From Rhizorhapis sp. SPR117 (GTDB lineage: Bacteria; Pseudomonadota; Alphaproteobacteria; Sphingomonadales; Sphingomonadaceae): a stretch of 64,000 nt of DNA. The translations under genes were made by a program, and so were the position numbers. The DNA is taken from positions 62,001 through 126,000 of the forward strand of contig NZ_JAKKIE010000003.1 in assembly GCF_021742065.1 (NCBI RefSeq), given 5' to 3'. Below are positions 43,599 to 53,345 of the stretch, piece after piece (positions within the stretch are counted from its first letter, which is position 1; the number at the start of each line of letters is the position of its first letter). The notes beneath the pieces were generated by a model. The model ran no database searches. It was given only the letters and a program-made list of their open reading frames with translations, and was not told where the DNA came from.

Positions 43599-44177
43599 TC
43601 ACAGTGTCGGATGAGCAGGGGGTATCGCCGGCTCTTTCTTGCAGCCGCCGACCCGGGCGCAAAAGCGTCTTTGGGCGTCGACAATCATCTCGGGGGTGAC
43701 ATCGCTCACCGCCTTCTCAAGTGCCGGGATCATGAGCGTGCGGCTCTTTTCGAGCCAGGCACGACCGGCATTGCTCTCGTAGAAGGCGTTGATTCCGGTC
43801 AGCTCCTCCACGCTGAACGCCGCCGCACAGCTCTCGCGAAGTCTCGAAAGGACCGGGCCCTTCGCGGCCGACATCGCCTCGGCAAGTGAATCGCGATAGG
43901 CGGAGATCGTATCCGTTTCATCCGGGAAGGCCGCCGAAAGCGTTCGGAAGGAATCTTCGACGGCTTCGCGGATGTTCGTGTCCATCACCTGATCGAGGCC
44001 GGACAGCGCAATCGATCGGATGCAGAGTTCCCGGCGCTGCGGAATGTCGTTCTCCGCAGCGGCGGCTTGGGCGGGAGCAACCGCCGGCAAGAGAGAAGCA
44101 GCCAGCACCAGCGCGCGGGCAAGCCAGCGCCGGCAGTGGGCCGCGCGCCTGGAATGGGTACGACTGTTTTGGGTCAT
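43599..44177 (-). CDS. Exported DUF2059 domain protein
   Basis: A 192-residue protein with a signal peptide (basic SRRAAHCRRWLARA, then LVLAASLLPAVAPAQA). The DUF2059-like segment near the C-terminus reads EELTGINAFYESNAGRAWLE, the family's typical FY-x-S-x2-G-x3 pattern. Function of the family is unknown; members are periplasmic. The start at 44177 follows CGAGGAC by 6 nt. Two late cysteines (FCARVGGC) could form a disulfide. It lies ~100 nt after the glycine-zipper gene on the same strand. Confidence 0.75.
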   Translation of the reverse strand: MTQNSRTHSRRAAHCRRWLARALVLAASLLPAVAPAQAAAAENDIPQRRELCIRSIALSGLDQVMDTNIREAVEDSFRTLSAAFPDETDTISAYRDSLAEAMSAAKGPVLSRLRESCAAAFSVEELTGINAFYESNAGRAWLEKSRTLMIPALEKAVSDVTPEMIVDAQRRFCARVGGCKKEPAIPPAHPTL

Positions 44178-44280
44178 GAAGATGTCCTCGGGCTTGCCAA
44201 TCTGAACCGGCACCAGGTCTGCGAGAAAGCCGATAGGGTCGGCCACGGTCGCGACATGAGGCCGTCCGTGCACCGGGCGC

Positions 44281-44862
44281 CTAGCGGCAGCGGATGTCGT
44301 TCTGTTCGATCGAACGGCCGGCAAGCGCGCCCAGCGCGCCGCCGATCAACGTGCCGGCGGCACGATGGCGACCGCCATCGATGATGTTGCCGAGGATTCC
44401 GCCGCCCGCTGCTCCGACGATGAGGCCTGTCGTCCCGTCGCTGCGCTTGCAGTAGTAGCGTCCATCCGATCCACGATAGACCTCGTCGCGATCGGAGAGG
44501 CGGCGCTCGCCATAACGGGGATCGTCCCGATAGTGGCGGGCCGCGTCGTAATCGGTCGCATAGGGATCGCCGCGCCGGCCGGCCGCGTCAGGATGATCGG
44601 CGCGCACGACGGCTTCATATCGATCACGCTCGGCTTCGTAGCGGGCAACCTCCGCCCGGTAGCGATCCTGGGCGTCCGTCCAACGCCGCTGGTCGGCGGC
44701 GCTTTGCGCGAGCGCGGGTCCGCAGATCAACGGGAGGGCAGCGAGGGCGAGCGGGGAGAACGCGATGGTCCATCCGCGCGTCTTCGAACTGATTCCTGCG
44801 CGCCTGATCATCGCGTCGTCAGGTCCGGTAATGCCATTATCGATGAGGGAAACCCGGGACAT
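44281..44862 (-). CDS. Glycine-zipper (17 kDa antigen-like) exported protein
   Basis: The 193-residue protein has a hydrophobic export signal (IAFSPLALAALPLICGPALAQ, ~33-53, here partly quoted). Next comes a charged, tyrosine-rich helical region with RYRAEVARYEAERDRYEAV, and a C-terminal glycine zipper at ~145-185 (LIVGAAGGGILGNIIDGG and GTLIGGALGALAGRSIE). Glycine-zipper 2TM proteins sit in the outer membrane or periplasm. The ATG at 44862 has a strong GAGGAG site, so the long N-terminus before the signal is probably real; an internal ATG at 44811 is the alternative. TACGCA lies 66 nt upstream. Confidence 0.78.
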   Translation of the reverse strand: MSRVSLIDNGITGPDDAMIRRAGISSKTRGWTIAFSPLALAALPLICGPALAQSAADQRRWTDAQDRYRAEVARYEAERDRYEAVVRADHPDAAGRRGDPYATDYDAARHYRDDPRYGERRLSDRDEVYRGSDGRYYCKRSDGTTGLIVGAAGGGILGNIIDGGRHRAAGTLIGGALGALAGRSIEQNDIRCR

Positions 44863-44927
44863 GACATTCTCCTCGTTCGGTCAGGATCTTTAGCGAACGG
44901 GGTACAGGCCGCGATGCCGCCACAGTA

Positions 44928-44933
44928 TACGCA
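44928..44933. promoter_or_regulatory. TACGCA variant upstream of the glycine-zipper gene
   Basis: TACGCA within GTATACGCAACATTAC, 66 nt upstream of the glycine-zipper gene start. It resembles the TACGTA element by one base and sits at the same distance range (47-91 nt) as most copies. Weak on its own. Confidence 0.28.
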
Positions 44934-45099
44934 ACATTACCGAACCGCCGCGCGAGCATGGCTTGGAAGCTGCTCGAGCGTGGGGCAGCCTGCCGGGCGC
45001 CGCGCTTGCCGTACGGGGCCGTCGCGATCGATGGCGATCAATCTCGTCGCTGGATAAGATTCACCGACGGCATGATGGCCCGCGTCGATCTGCGGGTGG

Positions 45100-47396
45100 T
45101 CACGCCATGTCAAAAACCCGGGCGCTGTCTTGAGGAACCGCAGCCTCGGCGACAGAAATCGCCGTGAGATTGACGATCGCGCGGGCTGTCACGGTCGGAA
45201 CAAGAAGCTGGATGGGCTTGGACATGCCGAGCAGGATCGGGCCGACAGTCAATGCCTCCGACGAGGCTGCCAGGAGGGTGACGGCGATATTCGCTGCATC
45301 GAGCGAGGGCATGACCAACAGGTTGGCCGATCCCTTCAGCCGGCTGCTGGTTACGAACCGGTTCCGCAGTGCTTCGCTCAGCGCGGCATCCGCGTGCATC
45401 TCCCCGTCTATCGCCAGATCGGGCGCTTCCTTGCGGATCAGCGCCAAGGCCTGCCGCATCTTGCGCGCGCTTGGCGAGGCCGAAGCTCCGAAATTGGAGT
45501 GCGAGAGAAGCGCCGCTCTAATCGGCTCCCCAAATCTTCGTACCGCATCGGCCGCAAGCCGGGTCATCTCGGCGACCTGCTCCGCCGTCGGATCGACATT
45601 CATATGCGTGTCGCAGAAGAAGAGCGTACCATTTTTCAGGATGAGACCGGTCATAGCATAGGCGCGGCTCACGCCTGGCTGACGTGGGATGATAGGCAGC
45701 ACCCAAGCCATCTGCTGCCACCAGTCGGCCGTACCGCCGCACAGCGCGGCATCCACTTCCCCAGCCTCCAGCAGCATCGCGGCCGCAACGGCCGGCCGAC
45801 GCTTGACTGCGCGCGCCGCAGCCGCCGGATTGATGCCCCTTCGGTCTACGAGCTGTTGATAGCGCGCGTCCAGGGGGGTGAACAGCGCGTCGTCGCTCTC
45901 AGGATCGAGGACTGTCACATCGCCGCCGATCTGCAGCCTTAGCCCCAATCGCCGGATGCGCGCCGCGATCGTATCGCGCCGGCCGATAAGCACCGGTTCG
46001 GCCAGGCGTTCGTCCACGACCGTCTGCACCGCGCGCAGCACGCGCTCGTCCTCGCCTTCGGCATAGGCGACCCGCTTGCCCGTGTCGCGCGCCTGATTGA
46101 AGACGCCGCGCATCAGCTGGCCCGAACGATAGACGAGCTTCTCCAGCTCGGTCTGATACGCGCCGAATCCGCGATGGGGCGGCGGGCGACGCCGCTCTCC
46201 ATCGCCGCCCGGGCGACCGCAGGCGCGATCTTGAGGATCAGCCTGGGATCGAAGGGCTTCGGGATGATGTGCTCTGGGCCGAACAGGAGCGCCGCGTCGC
46301 CATAGGCCTGCGCCACCTGTTCGGTCGCTTCGGCGCGGGCCAGGCTTGCCAGCGCCTCCGCCGCCGCCAGCTTCATCGCCTCGTTGATCTCGGTGGCGCC
46401 GACGTCGAGAGCGCCGCGGAAGATGAAGGGGAAGCACAGGACATTGTTGACCTGGTTGGGATAGTCTGACCGGCCCGTTGCGACGATCGCGTCGGGACGC
46501 GCGGCTGCGACGAGTTCGGGGAGGATCTCAGGATCGGGGTTCGCAAGCGCGAGGATCAGCGGCCTTTCGGCAAAGAGCGGCAACCATTCGGGCTTGAGCA
46601 CGCGCGGCGCGGACAGGCCGAGGAAGACGTCCGCATCCTCCAGCACCTCCGGCAAGGTCCGGGCATTGGTGACGCGGGCGTAGCGGGCCATGTTCGGCGC
46701 CATGCCCGGCCGGTCGGCATGCACCACACCGTCAATGTCGGTGATCGTGACATTGTCGATCTTCAGGCCCATGGCTACCAGCAGGTCGACGCAGGCGAGC
46801 GCCGCAGCGCCCGCGCCGGAGGTCACGAGCCGCACATCCTCGAGTTGCTTGCCTTGCAGCGTAAGGCCATTGCGGATCGCGGCGGCGCATACAATCGCGG
46901 TGCCGTGCTGGTCATCGTGAAAGACGGGGATGTTCATGCGTTGGCGCAACGCCGCCTCGATGACGAAGCATTCCGGCGCCTTGATGTCTTCCAGGTTGAT
47001 GCCTCCGAACGTGGGCTCGAGCGCCGCCACAACTTCGATGAAGCGATCCGGATCGAGCGCATCGACTTCGATGTCAAATACATCGATCCCTGCGAACTTC
47101 TTGAAGAGGACGGCCTTGCCTTCCATCACCGGCTTGCTGGCCAACGGTCCGATATTGCCCAAGCCCAGCACGGCTGTTCCATTGGAAATCACAGCGACCA
47201 GATTGCCGCGGGCCGTCAGATCCCGCGCCGCCTCGGGATCACTGCCGATGGCGTCGCACGCTGCGGCGACGCCCGGCGAGTAGGCCAGCGCCAGGTCGCG
47301 CTGGTTCGACATACGCTTGGTCGACTCAACGCTCAGCTTTCCCGGCTTGGGGAACCGATGGTAATCGAGTGCTGCCCGCCGGAAGTCATCGTCCAT
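45100..47396 (-). pseudogene. maeB: NADP-type malic enzyme (MaeB) with one-base frameshift
   Basis: The two parts together make a ~765-residue MaeB: malic domain and NAD-binding domain (47396 down to ~46170, with [29 protein letters not shown] and GAGAAALACVDLL), then a phosphotransacetylase-like domain (~46170 down to 45100, with AYAEGEDERVLRA and LLLGMSKPIQLLVP-like VGPILLGMSKPIQLL). The first frame runs off after RRPIAD into SARIRPSW and stops at 46113. Homology continues in another frame as GAYQTELEKLVYRSG. Restoring one T (GATTTCGG instead of GATTCGG, at ~46166-46167) joins both into one gene. This is either a true inactivating deletion or a sequence error. The intact enzyme would decarboxylate malate to pyruvate, with its PTA-like domain as regulator. 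The start is ATG 47396. Confidence 0.85.
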
Positions 47397-47593
47397 GATT
47401 TCATGTCCCCGTCGATTTTGGACAGCCGGCATGCGGCGCCTGCTGCCTCAATACGGCCCCAGCCGCGCGCACGACGGCATACCGGGTCTCGCGTGGTTAT
47501 CATTTCTGCGAGGGACAGCTCATCGGTAGAGTCACGGAAGCACAGGATCGGTTCCCGCTCGAACGCCCGGCCGTCGCCGGCTGCTGCTGCCGG

Positions 47594-48085
47594 TTATCGT
47601 TCCAACCGCGAACGCGAATCATCGCCGCTCCGCAGATAATCGGCAAGCCGATCGAGCAGCGGACGCTGGCTTGCGAGCATGCTGGGAAGCGCGCTCGAGA
47701 GAGCGAACCAGCGCGCTTCATCGATCTCCGGGAACGACCCTATCTTGCCGGATCGCGGCGGCCATTCCAGATCGAACCGATTGCTCGCGATAGCCTCGAT
47801 GTCGACCTGCTGCTCCGATGCGAATGCCTCGACCAGTTTGCCGCCCGCCTGCTTCAGCTGTCCCAGCCGATGGAGCTCGCCGGTGAGGCGGATGCCAAGC
47901 TCCTCTTCGACCTCGCGCCGTGCCGCCGCGGATGGTTCCTCGCCCGGCTCGATCAAGCCTTTGGGAATCTGCCATGATCCGGCGTCCTTGTTCCGCCAGA
48001 AAGGCCCGCCGGGATGGACAAGCAGGACCTCAACCTCCGTACCGCGGCGCCTGTACAGCAGAATTCCCGCGCTCATCCGCGCCAT
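47594..48085 (-). CDS. NUDIX hydrolase
   Basis: The 163-residue protein has a complete Nudix box, starting at Gly43 and running through Glu49 to the REVEEELGI segment at 57-65, which coordinates Mg for cleavage of nucleoside diphosphate derivatives. SAGILLYRRRG at the N-terminus and WQIPKGLIEPGEE are typical of the ApnA/NTP pyrophosphohydrolase-like branch. The substrate is not determinable. It lies 25 nt downstream of the YjbQ gene and is probably cotranscribed. Confidence 0.9.
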   Translation of the reverse strand: MARMSAGILLYRRRGTEVEVLLVHPGGPFWRNKDAGSWQIPKGLIEPGEEPSAAARREVEEELGIRLTGELHRLGQLKQAGGKLVEAFASEQQVDIEAIASNRFDLEWPPRSGKIGSFPEIDEARWFALSSALPSMLASQRPLLDRLADYLRSGDDSRSRLER

Positions 48086-48110
48086 GGCGATGCCTGTCGG
48101 ACGGCTGCGC

Positions 48111-48530
48111 TCATGCCCCGATCAGATGCACCGCGATGCTGCGTCGATGCGGCCGCCGGCGGTGCTCGAACAGATAGATGCCCTGCCAAGTGCCGAGCGC
48201 CAGGCGCCCATCGATCAGCGGGATCGACAGCTGCACCTGCGTCAGCGCAGCGCGCAGGTGCGCCGGCATGTCGTCCGAGCCTTCGTCGTCATGCGCGTAG
48301 GCTGCCGGATCTTCCGGAGCGATTCGCGCGAAATAGGACTCGAGATCGGCACGCACCTCCGCTGCCGCGTTCTCCTGGATCAGAAGCGACGCCGAGGTGT
48401 GGCGGCAGAACAGCGTGAGCAGCCCCTCCTGTACTCCCGCTTCGGCCACCCAATCGGTCACCTCATGGGTGATCTCGACGAGCCCCTGCCGGAGCGTCGA
48501 GAACTCAAGAATGGTCGAGATCTGCTTCAC
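48111..48530 (-). CDS. YjbQ/UPF0047 family protein
   Basis: A 139-residue protein of the UPF0047 fold. Family segments are VEITHEVTDWV near 18, GLLTLFCRHTSASLLIQENA near 36-55 with the conserved Cys/His, and HLRAALTQVQLSIPL near 91-105 with GTWQGIYLFEHR. Members show weak thiamine-phosphate synthase activity in vitro, but the biological role is unclear. A GTG at 48530 is chosen because family homology begins at KQISTILEF; the longer upstream frame has no similarity. It is the first gene of a two-gene unit with the NUDIX gene. Confidence 0.88.
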   Translation of the reverse strand: MKQISTILEFSTLRQGLVEITHEVTDWVAEAGVQEGLLTLFCRHTSASLLIQENAAAEVRADLESYFARIAPEDPAAYAHDDEGSDDMPAHLRAALTQVQLSIPLIDGRLALGTWQGIYLFEHRRRPHRRSIAVHLIGA

Positions 48531-48889
48531 CAGCAGATAGTGGCACCACTGGCGCGTCTGCGCACCCCCTCGGTCGGACAATTCGCCTCTCAGATTTTCC
48601 GTGTGCGAAACGCTTGACGAAATGGTCCGGATTGACCTGCGTGACGTGGATCGGCAGGGGATGCCGATCGGCGCCTCGGCGCGACCATCAGGGGGCGGGA
48701 AATGGGAGATCAAGGCTTTCATTACGGCTCGTTGACGGCGCCGGACGCGACTTCCCCAAGGCACGGCCTGCGCAGCGCACGAATGTCGCCTTGTCGCCTC
48801 GAGAGACAGGTCAATCGGATTTGCCTCGGCGCGCTCCGCACATCGGGCGACGCGTCTGCCTTGATCAGCGACCCGTTGGCGCAGCTGCG
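48531..48889. other. Divergent intergenic region between yjbQ-like gene and unknown gene
   Basis: 359 bases. Frames are open on both strands but show no ribosome binding site or family similarity, so I call no gene. It must hold promoters for the leftward YjbQ-NUDIX unit and the rightward gene at 48890. No palindrome or TACGTA element was seen. Confidence 0.4.
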
Positions 48890-49369
48890 ATGAGTGACCT
48901 CTGGCTCCAGACAATCGGCGGTGGCTTGGGAGACTGGATCGATCCCGAGGCGATCCCGCCTGATCGCCTCGCCGCAGCGCGCTCCGCCATTCAAAGGGCG
49001 CTTGTCGCGGGCAAGGACGGCGTCCTGATAGTCCAGCGGCTTGGCTACCGTCTCTGTGCGACGGTCGACGAGAGCCGTCTGTTGCTCACCATGCTCGCTG
49101 CCGGGGGCGAGCCGATCGTCACGATCGCTGTGGCGCCCCGCGCTGGCGATGGCGACAAGCTATGGCCGATGATGGTCAAGGCTGCCTCCGAGCAGGGCCA
49201 GCCCGTGACATTCAGGCGGCCCCAGGAACCATGGGCGCTGGTGCTCGCGTATCCGTCGGCGATGATGCGTCTTGCCTCGGACGACGATCTTGGTTGGCTC
49301 GCCGTGCTTGAGGCCGAGCTGTCCTGTGCATGGCTGGAGAAGACCCTCGACAAGCCATCGCTTGGCTGA
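48890..49369 (+). CDS. Hypothetical protein, unknown function
   Basis: A 159-residue protein starting MSDLWLQTIGGG, predicted cytosolic with mixed alpha/beta pattern. Segments such as LLTMLAAGGEPIVTIAVAPR, MMVKAASEQGQPVTFR and LGWLAVLEAELSCAWLE suggest a compact fold, but I recognise no family. An upstream in-frame extension to 48614 exists but is arginine rich and unlike coding sequence of its neighbours. The start has no clear ribosome binding site (GCAGCTGCG). Third-position GC content looks coding. Confidence 0.55.
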   Translation: MSDLWLQTIGGGLGDWIDPEAIPPDRLAAARSAIQRALVAGKDGVLIVQRLGYRLCATVDESRLLLTMLAAGGEPIVTIAVAPRAGDGDKLWPMMVKAASEQGQPVTFRRPQEPWALVLAYPSAMMRLASDDDLGWLAVLEAELSCAWLEKTLDKPSLG

Positions 49370-49624
49370 CGACGAGCCCAGCGTCGCAGATTTGGCGGGT
49401 CTCGTTCAAGTCGGGTCCGGGCGAATGGATCGCGCGTGGAGGGAACCGATCGCACCATGGCAGGGTCAGCCGCGTTCCTCTTGCCAGCGGAGCTGAAAGC
49501 TGAGCTCCACCGCGACATTCTGGCCCCTCTATAGGAGCGATTCCGTGACGAGCCCCAATACGGGTAGCGGTAGTGGATTGCCGCGAAGCCTCGAGCCGCA
49601 CGCACGGCTCTCTTGACCGGGCCA

Positions 49625-50356
49625 TCAGGAATCAAGCTTGCTCGCGACAACGGCGGTCCGCGGACGCAGCCAGGGGAAAAGCAGCGGCTTGACGTCGTCC
49701 GACGCGCCGTTGGGCGTTCCAATATCGATATTGCGGCGGTTGAAGTGCCAATAAATGATGACGCTCAAGATGGCGGCATAGAAGCACCAGACCGAGGCGA
49801 AGGCATATTCCTTGACGATCTGGACGATAGTCAGCCCGATCACATTCAGTACGCCATAACCCCGGACGACGCGGTGGCTTGAAAGCAGGAGGGCCCCGCA
49901 GGTGGCGAGGATATACAAGCAGGATATCCCGAAATTGCCGGTTAGCTGATTGCGATAGGCGATCGAATGGTGCTCGACGAACACATGGCTTGGAAGAGAG
50001 ATCAGCCCATAGACGTCCCATACGCACACCAAAGCCCCAATGACCGTCAATCCGAGGATAGCGCCGCGACGCCAGCCGGGCGGTTCCATCAGCGCGACCG
50101 CGGCCGGCATCAGGAGTGGGAGAATCCCCTGCGCGTAGAGCATGAACAGGAACGCGAGGTGGTCGAGCGCCATCTTCCCGATCCGGCCATCCAGCCCGAG
50201 CCAGACAAATCCCTCCGAAAACTGGTGCAGCGCAAACAGCATCGGCACAGACGCGAAAAGCAGCGCGCGGGGCTCGCGGACATGCCGGAGAGTCGCCACG
50301 CCGATCGCTCCGATCACGCCGGCGGCGACAAAGCTGGAAGTGGCCGAAAAGCACAT
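49625..50356 (-). CDS. DUF6629 family membrane protein
   Basis: A 243-residue protein beginning MCFSATSSFVAAG, the typical start of DUF6629, with six or seven hydrophobic helices. Family features include LFALHQFSEGFVWLGL near 43-58 and a conserved EHHSIAYRN near 140. No activity is known. The start at 50356 is chosen by the conserved MCFSA; the longer frame to 50461 is not family-like. It stands alone between two intergenic stretches (255 bases downstream, 295 bases towards ppsA). Confidence 0.83.
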   Translation of the reverse strand: MCFSATSSFVAAGVIGAIGVATLRHVREPRALLFASVPMLFALHQFSEGFVWLGLDGRIGKMALDHLAFLFMLYAQGILPLLMPAAVALMEPPGWRRGAILGLTVIGALVCVWDVYGLISLPSHVFVEHHSIAYRNQLTGNFGISCLYILATCGALLLSSHRVVRGYGVLNVIGLTIVQIVKEYAFASVWCFYAAILSVIIYWHFNRRNIDIGTPNGASDDVKPLLFPWLRPRTAVVASKLDS

Positions 50357-50651
50357 GCGGTCTACTCGGCCGAAGAGGTGTGAACCCCTGTGCGGCGCTT
50401 CCCTAGATATAGCCAGCCCGATGCGTTCGCCCGAGAATCGCGGCGGTCTGCTTTGAAGCACCTGCTCCGGGCAAACGGAGCGTACCGCGACCGCGCGGTT
50501 TTCGCCCGGCGGATTGCTTCTACGCCATGTTCATGCCCATGCGGCGGTCTTACCCGATAGAGCGGCGGCCGCGCACCCCGGACGCGGATTTCAACGATAG
50601 ACGAGCGGCGCCTCCTTCCAAGATCAAGACCATATGCGCCGGCCGCGGCGC

Positions 50652-53090
50652 TCAATGCTCTTGCGCGGCCAGCAGAAGGGCCGTGTCCACCTGTGCAGAC
50701 TGCTCGGCCTCGCTGATATGGGTGATGGTGCGAACGAAGCTGTCGGGATTGAGCGAGATCGAGTCGATACCCTCACCAACCAGGAAGGCCGCGAAGTCGG
50801 GATAATTGCTGGGCGCCTGGCCGCAGATACCGATCTTGATGCCCGCAGCATGGGCTTTGCGGATCGCTTCGGAGACCATGCGCTTGACCGCTTCGTCGCG
50901 CTCATCGAACAGCGTCGCGAGCAGATCGGAATCCCGGTCGACGCCGAGCACGAGCTGCGTGAGGTCGTTCGATCCGATCGAGAAGCCGTCGAAGCGCTTG
51001 GCGAACTGCTCCGCCAAGATGACGTTCGAGGGGATCTCGCACATCATATAGACTTGAAGCCCGTTCTCGCCGCGGCGCAGCCCATTTTCGGCCATCACCG
51101 CGAGTACCCGGTCGGCCTCCGCCGGCGTGCGGCAGAACGGGACCATGACGATCACGTTGGTGAATCCCAGCGTCTCCCGAACGCGCTTGAGCGCGCGGCA
51201 TTCGAGCGCAAAGCCTTCACGATAACGGTCATCATAGTAGCGGGAGGCGCCGCGAAAACCGAGCATCGGATTTTCCTCCTCCGGCTCGAATGCGCGTCCG
51301 CCCAGCAGATGGGAATATTCGTTGGTCTTGAAGTCACTCAGACGCACGATCGCCGGATGCGGGTGATAGGGCGCCGCCAGCTTCGCGATCCCGCGCGACA
51401 AGAGATCGACGAAATAGTCGGCCGGGCTCGCATGACCGCGGGTCAGTTCGCCGATCAGGCGATTATCCTCCGCACTGACCCGCTCGGGATGGAGCAAGGC
51501 CATCGGATGCGCCTTGATCAGCGCATTGACGATGAACTCCATGCGAGCGAGCCCGACGCCTTTGGCCGGCAGACGCCACCACTGGAAGGCGGCGGCTGGA
51601 TTCGCGATATTGACCATCACGTCGGTTCTGGTCCGGGGAAGGGCGCCCAGATCGATCTCCTCCCGCTCGAAGGCGAGGCGGCCGGCATAGACGCTGCCCA
51701 GGTCGCCTTCCGCGCAGCACAGCGTGATGTCCTGCTCGCGGCTGAGGACCGTCGTGGCATTGCCGGTTCCCACGACGGCGGGAACGCCCAGTTCGCGGCT
51801 GACGATGGCGGCGTGGCTGGTGGCGCCGCCATGATCGGTTATGATGCCGGCCGCGCGCTTCATGATCGGAACCCAGTCCGGGTCGGTCGTGCTGGTGACA
51901 AGGATCGCCCCATCGCGAAACTGGTCGATATCCGCGGCGTTGCGGATCACGCAGGCCTGCCCTGTCGCAATCGCGCTGCCGATGGCGGCACCCGTCACCA
52001 GCGGTGTGCCGCCTTTGGCCTTGAGTTGATAGCGCAGGAACGAGGAGCGGCTGAGCCCGGCCTGGACGGTTTCCGGGCGTGCTTGGACGAGGAAGAGCGT
52101 CCCGGTCTCGCCGTCCTTGGCCCATTCCATGTCCATCGGCCGGCCGTAATGTCCCTCGACGATGACCGACCAACGGCCGAGCTCGAGGATGTCGTCGTCA
52201 TCGAGCACGAAGGCTTCTCGTTCGGCGCGACTGGTCTCGACGATCCGGGTGCGCTTGCTCCCGCCTTCGGCGTAGCGCATTTTCAGCGCTTTCTTGCCCA
52301 GTATCTTTTCGATGATCGGCCGCGCGTCGCGCCTTTCGAGCAGCGGCTTGAAGACCAGATATTTGTCCGGGTCGACGCTCCCCTGCACGACGGTCTCGCC
52401 CAGGCCCCATGCGGCACTGATCACCGTGACATTGGGAAAGCCGCTCTCGGTATCGATCGAGAACATCACGCCCGATCCGGCAAGATCGGATCGCACCATC
52501 TGCTGGACGCCGATTGAGAGCGCGACATCGAAATGATCGAACCCCTTGGTCTGGCGATAGCTGATCGCCCGATCCGTGAAGAGCGACGCAAAGCAGCGGC
52601 GGCAGGCGTCGAGCAGCGCCCGGTGACCGCGCACATTGAGAAATGTTTCCTGCTGGCCAGCAAAGCTGGCGTCCGGCAAATCCTCCGCTGTGGCGCTGCT
52701 GCGCACCGCGACGGCCAGATGGGGCGCGCCCGTCCTCTGCTTGAGCTCGTCATAGGCGGTCCGGATGGCCTCGGCGAGGGCAGGGGGAACGTCGCCGTCC
52801 AGGAACAGCGAGCGTATCGCATTGCCCGCTACTTGAAGCGTCGCTTTGCCATCCTCATAACCGGCGAGCTCCGCCCGGATTGCGGCCTCTATCCCGTTGG
52901 CCGCAATGAAGCCGCGATAGGCGTCAGCAGTGATGGCAAAACCGGCAGGGACCCGCACGCCCGTGGCGGAAAGCGTGCTCACCATTTCGCCGAGCGAAGC
53001 GTTCTTGCCGCCGACCATGGCGATATCGCCGATTCCGATCTTGTCGAACCAAAGTATCAGGCTTGCGGTCATTATGCGGTCCGTCGTCAT
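50652..53090 (-). CDS. ppsA: Phosphoenolpyruvate synthase
   Basis: The 812-residue enzyme makes phosphoenolpyruvate from pyruvate and ATP, releasing AMP and phosphate, for gluconeogenesis. The N-terminal ATP-binding domain shows VGGKNASLGEM at 26-36 and AVRSSATAEDLPDASFAGQQ at 128-147. The central swivelling domain has the phosphorylated His in DHGGATSHAAIV (His 426). The C-terminal TIM barrel has SIGSNDLTQLVLGVDRDS and the active-site Cys in KIGICGQAPSN (Cys ~756). Length is normal. Two starts are possible, 53090 and an ATG 18 nt downstream. TACGTA lies 54 nt upstream. It fits with aldolase and the pentose phosphate genes as a gluconeogenic route. Confidence 0.95.
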   Translation of the reverse strand: MTTDRIMTASLILWFDKIGIGDIAMVGGKNASLGEMVSTLSATGVRVPAGFAITADAYRGFIAANGIEAAIRAELAGYEDGKATLQVAGNAIRSLFLDGDVPPALAEAIRTAYDELKQRTGAPHLAVAVRSSATAEDLPDASFAGQQETFLNVRGHRALLDACRRCFASLFTDRAISYRQTKGFDHFDVALSIGVQQMVRSDLAGSGVMFSIDTESGFPNVTVISAAWGLGETVVQGSVDPDKYLVFKPLLERRDARPIIEKILGKKALKMRYAEGGSKRTRIVETSRAEREAFVLDDDDILELGRWSVIVEGHYGRPMDMEWAKDGETGTLFLVQARPETVQAGLSRSSFLRYQLKAKGGTPLVTGAAIGSAIATGQACVIRNAADIDQFRDGAILVTSTTDPDWVPIMKRAAGIITDHGGATSHAAIVSRELGVPAVVGTGNATTVLSREQDITLCCAEGDLGSVYAGRLAFEREEIDLGALPRTRTDVMVNIANPAAAFQWWRLPAKGVGLARMEFIVNALIKAHPMALLHPERVSAEDNRLIGELTRGHASPADYFVDLLSRGIAKLAAPYHPHPAIVRLSDFKTNEYSHLLGGRAFEPEEENPMLGFRGASRYYDDRYREGFALECRALKRVRETLGFTNVIVMVPFCRTPAEADRVLAVMAENGLRRGENGLQVYMMCEIPSNVILAEQFAKRFDGFSIGSNDLTQLVLGVDRDSDLLATLFDERDEAVKRMVSEAIRKAHAAGIKIGICGQAPSNYPDFAAFLVGEGIDSISLNPDSFVRTITHISEAEQSAQVDTALLLAAQEH

Positions 53091-53143
53091 GGCGATGCGC
53101 GACGAGGATGATCGGCATGATATGGCTTGTCAGTCGGGGATGA

Positions 53144-53149
53144 TACGTA
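53144..53149. promoter_or_regulatory. TACGTA palindrome upstream of ppsA
   Basis: TACGTA within GGGATGATACGTAGTCGCG, 54 nt upstream of the ppsA start and 197 nt upstream of the lipoprotein gene on the other side. One of five exact copies in the window, all between genes. Position fits an activator site for ppsA. Confidence 0.48.
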
Positions 53150-53290
53150 GTCGCGCGGCCACCGAGTCCGAGTAGCCGACCGACATGCCTATGTGCAATC
53201 CTGGCCGCTTTCCGGGGCGATTAGGTGGAGCTTCCATTGGTCCGCGAGTCGCCTCGGACCTGGAGCACGGGGCTTGCCGATCCGGAAATA

Positions 53291-53296
53291 TACGCA
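53291..53296. promoter_or_regulatory. TACGCA variant upstream of the lipoprotein gene
   Basis: TACGCA within AAATATACGCATTGGCCCGG, 50 nt upstream of the lipoprotein start at 53346. The ATACGCATTG context resembles the copy at 2397 (TCTACGCATTG). The GGCCCGG flank also follows the TACGTA at 41802 closely (GTATGCTGGCCCGG). Suggestive only. Confidence 0.3.
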
Positions 53297-53345
53297 TTGG
53301 CCCGGTCAGATCGAACGACCATCCTTGCCTCAACAGCGGAGAAGC

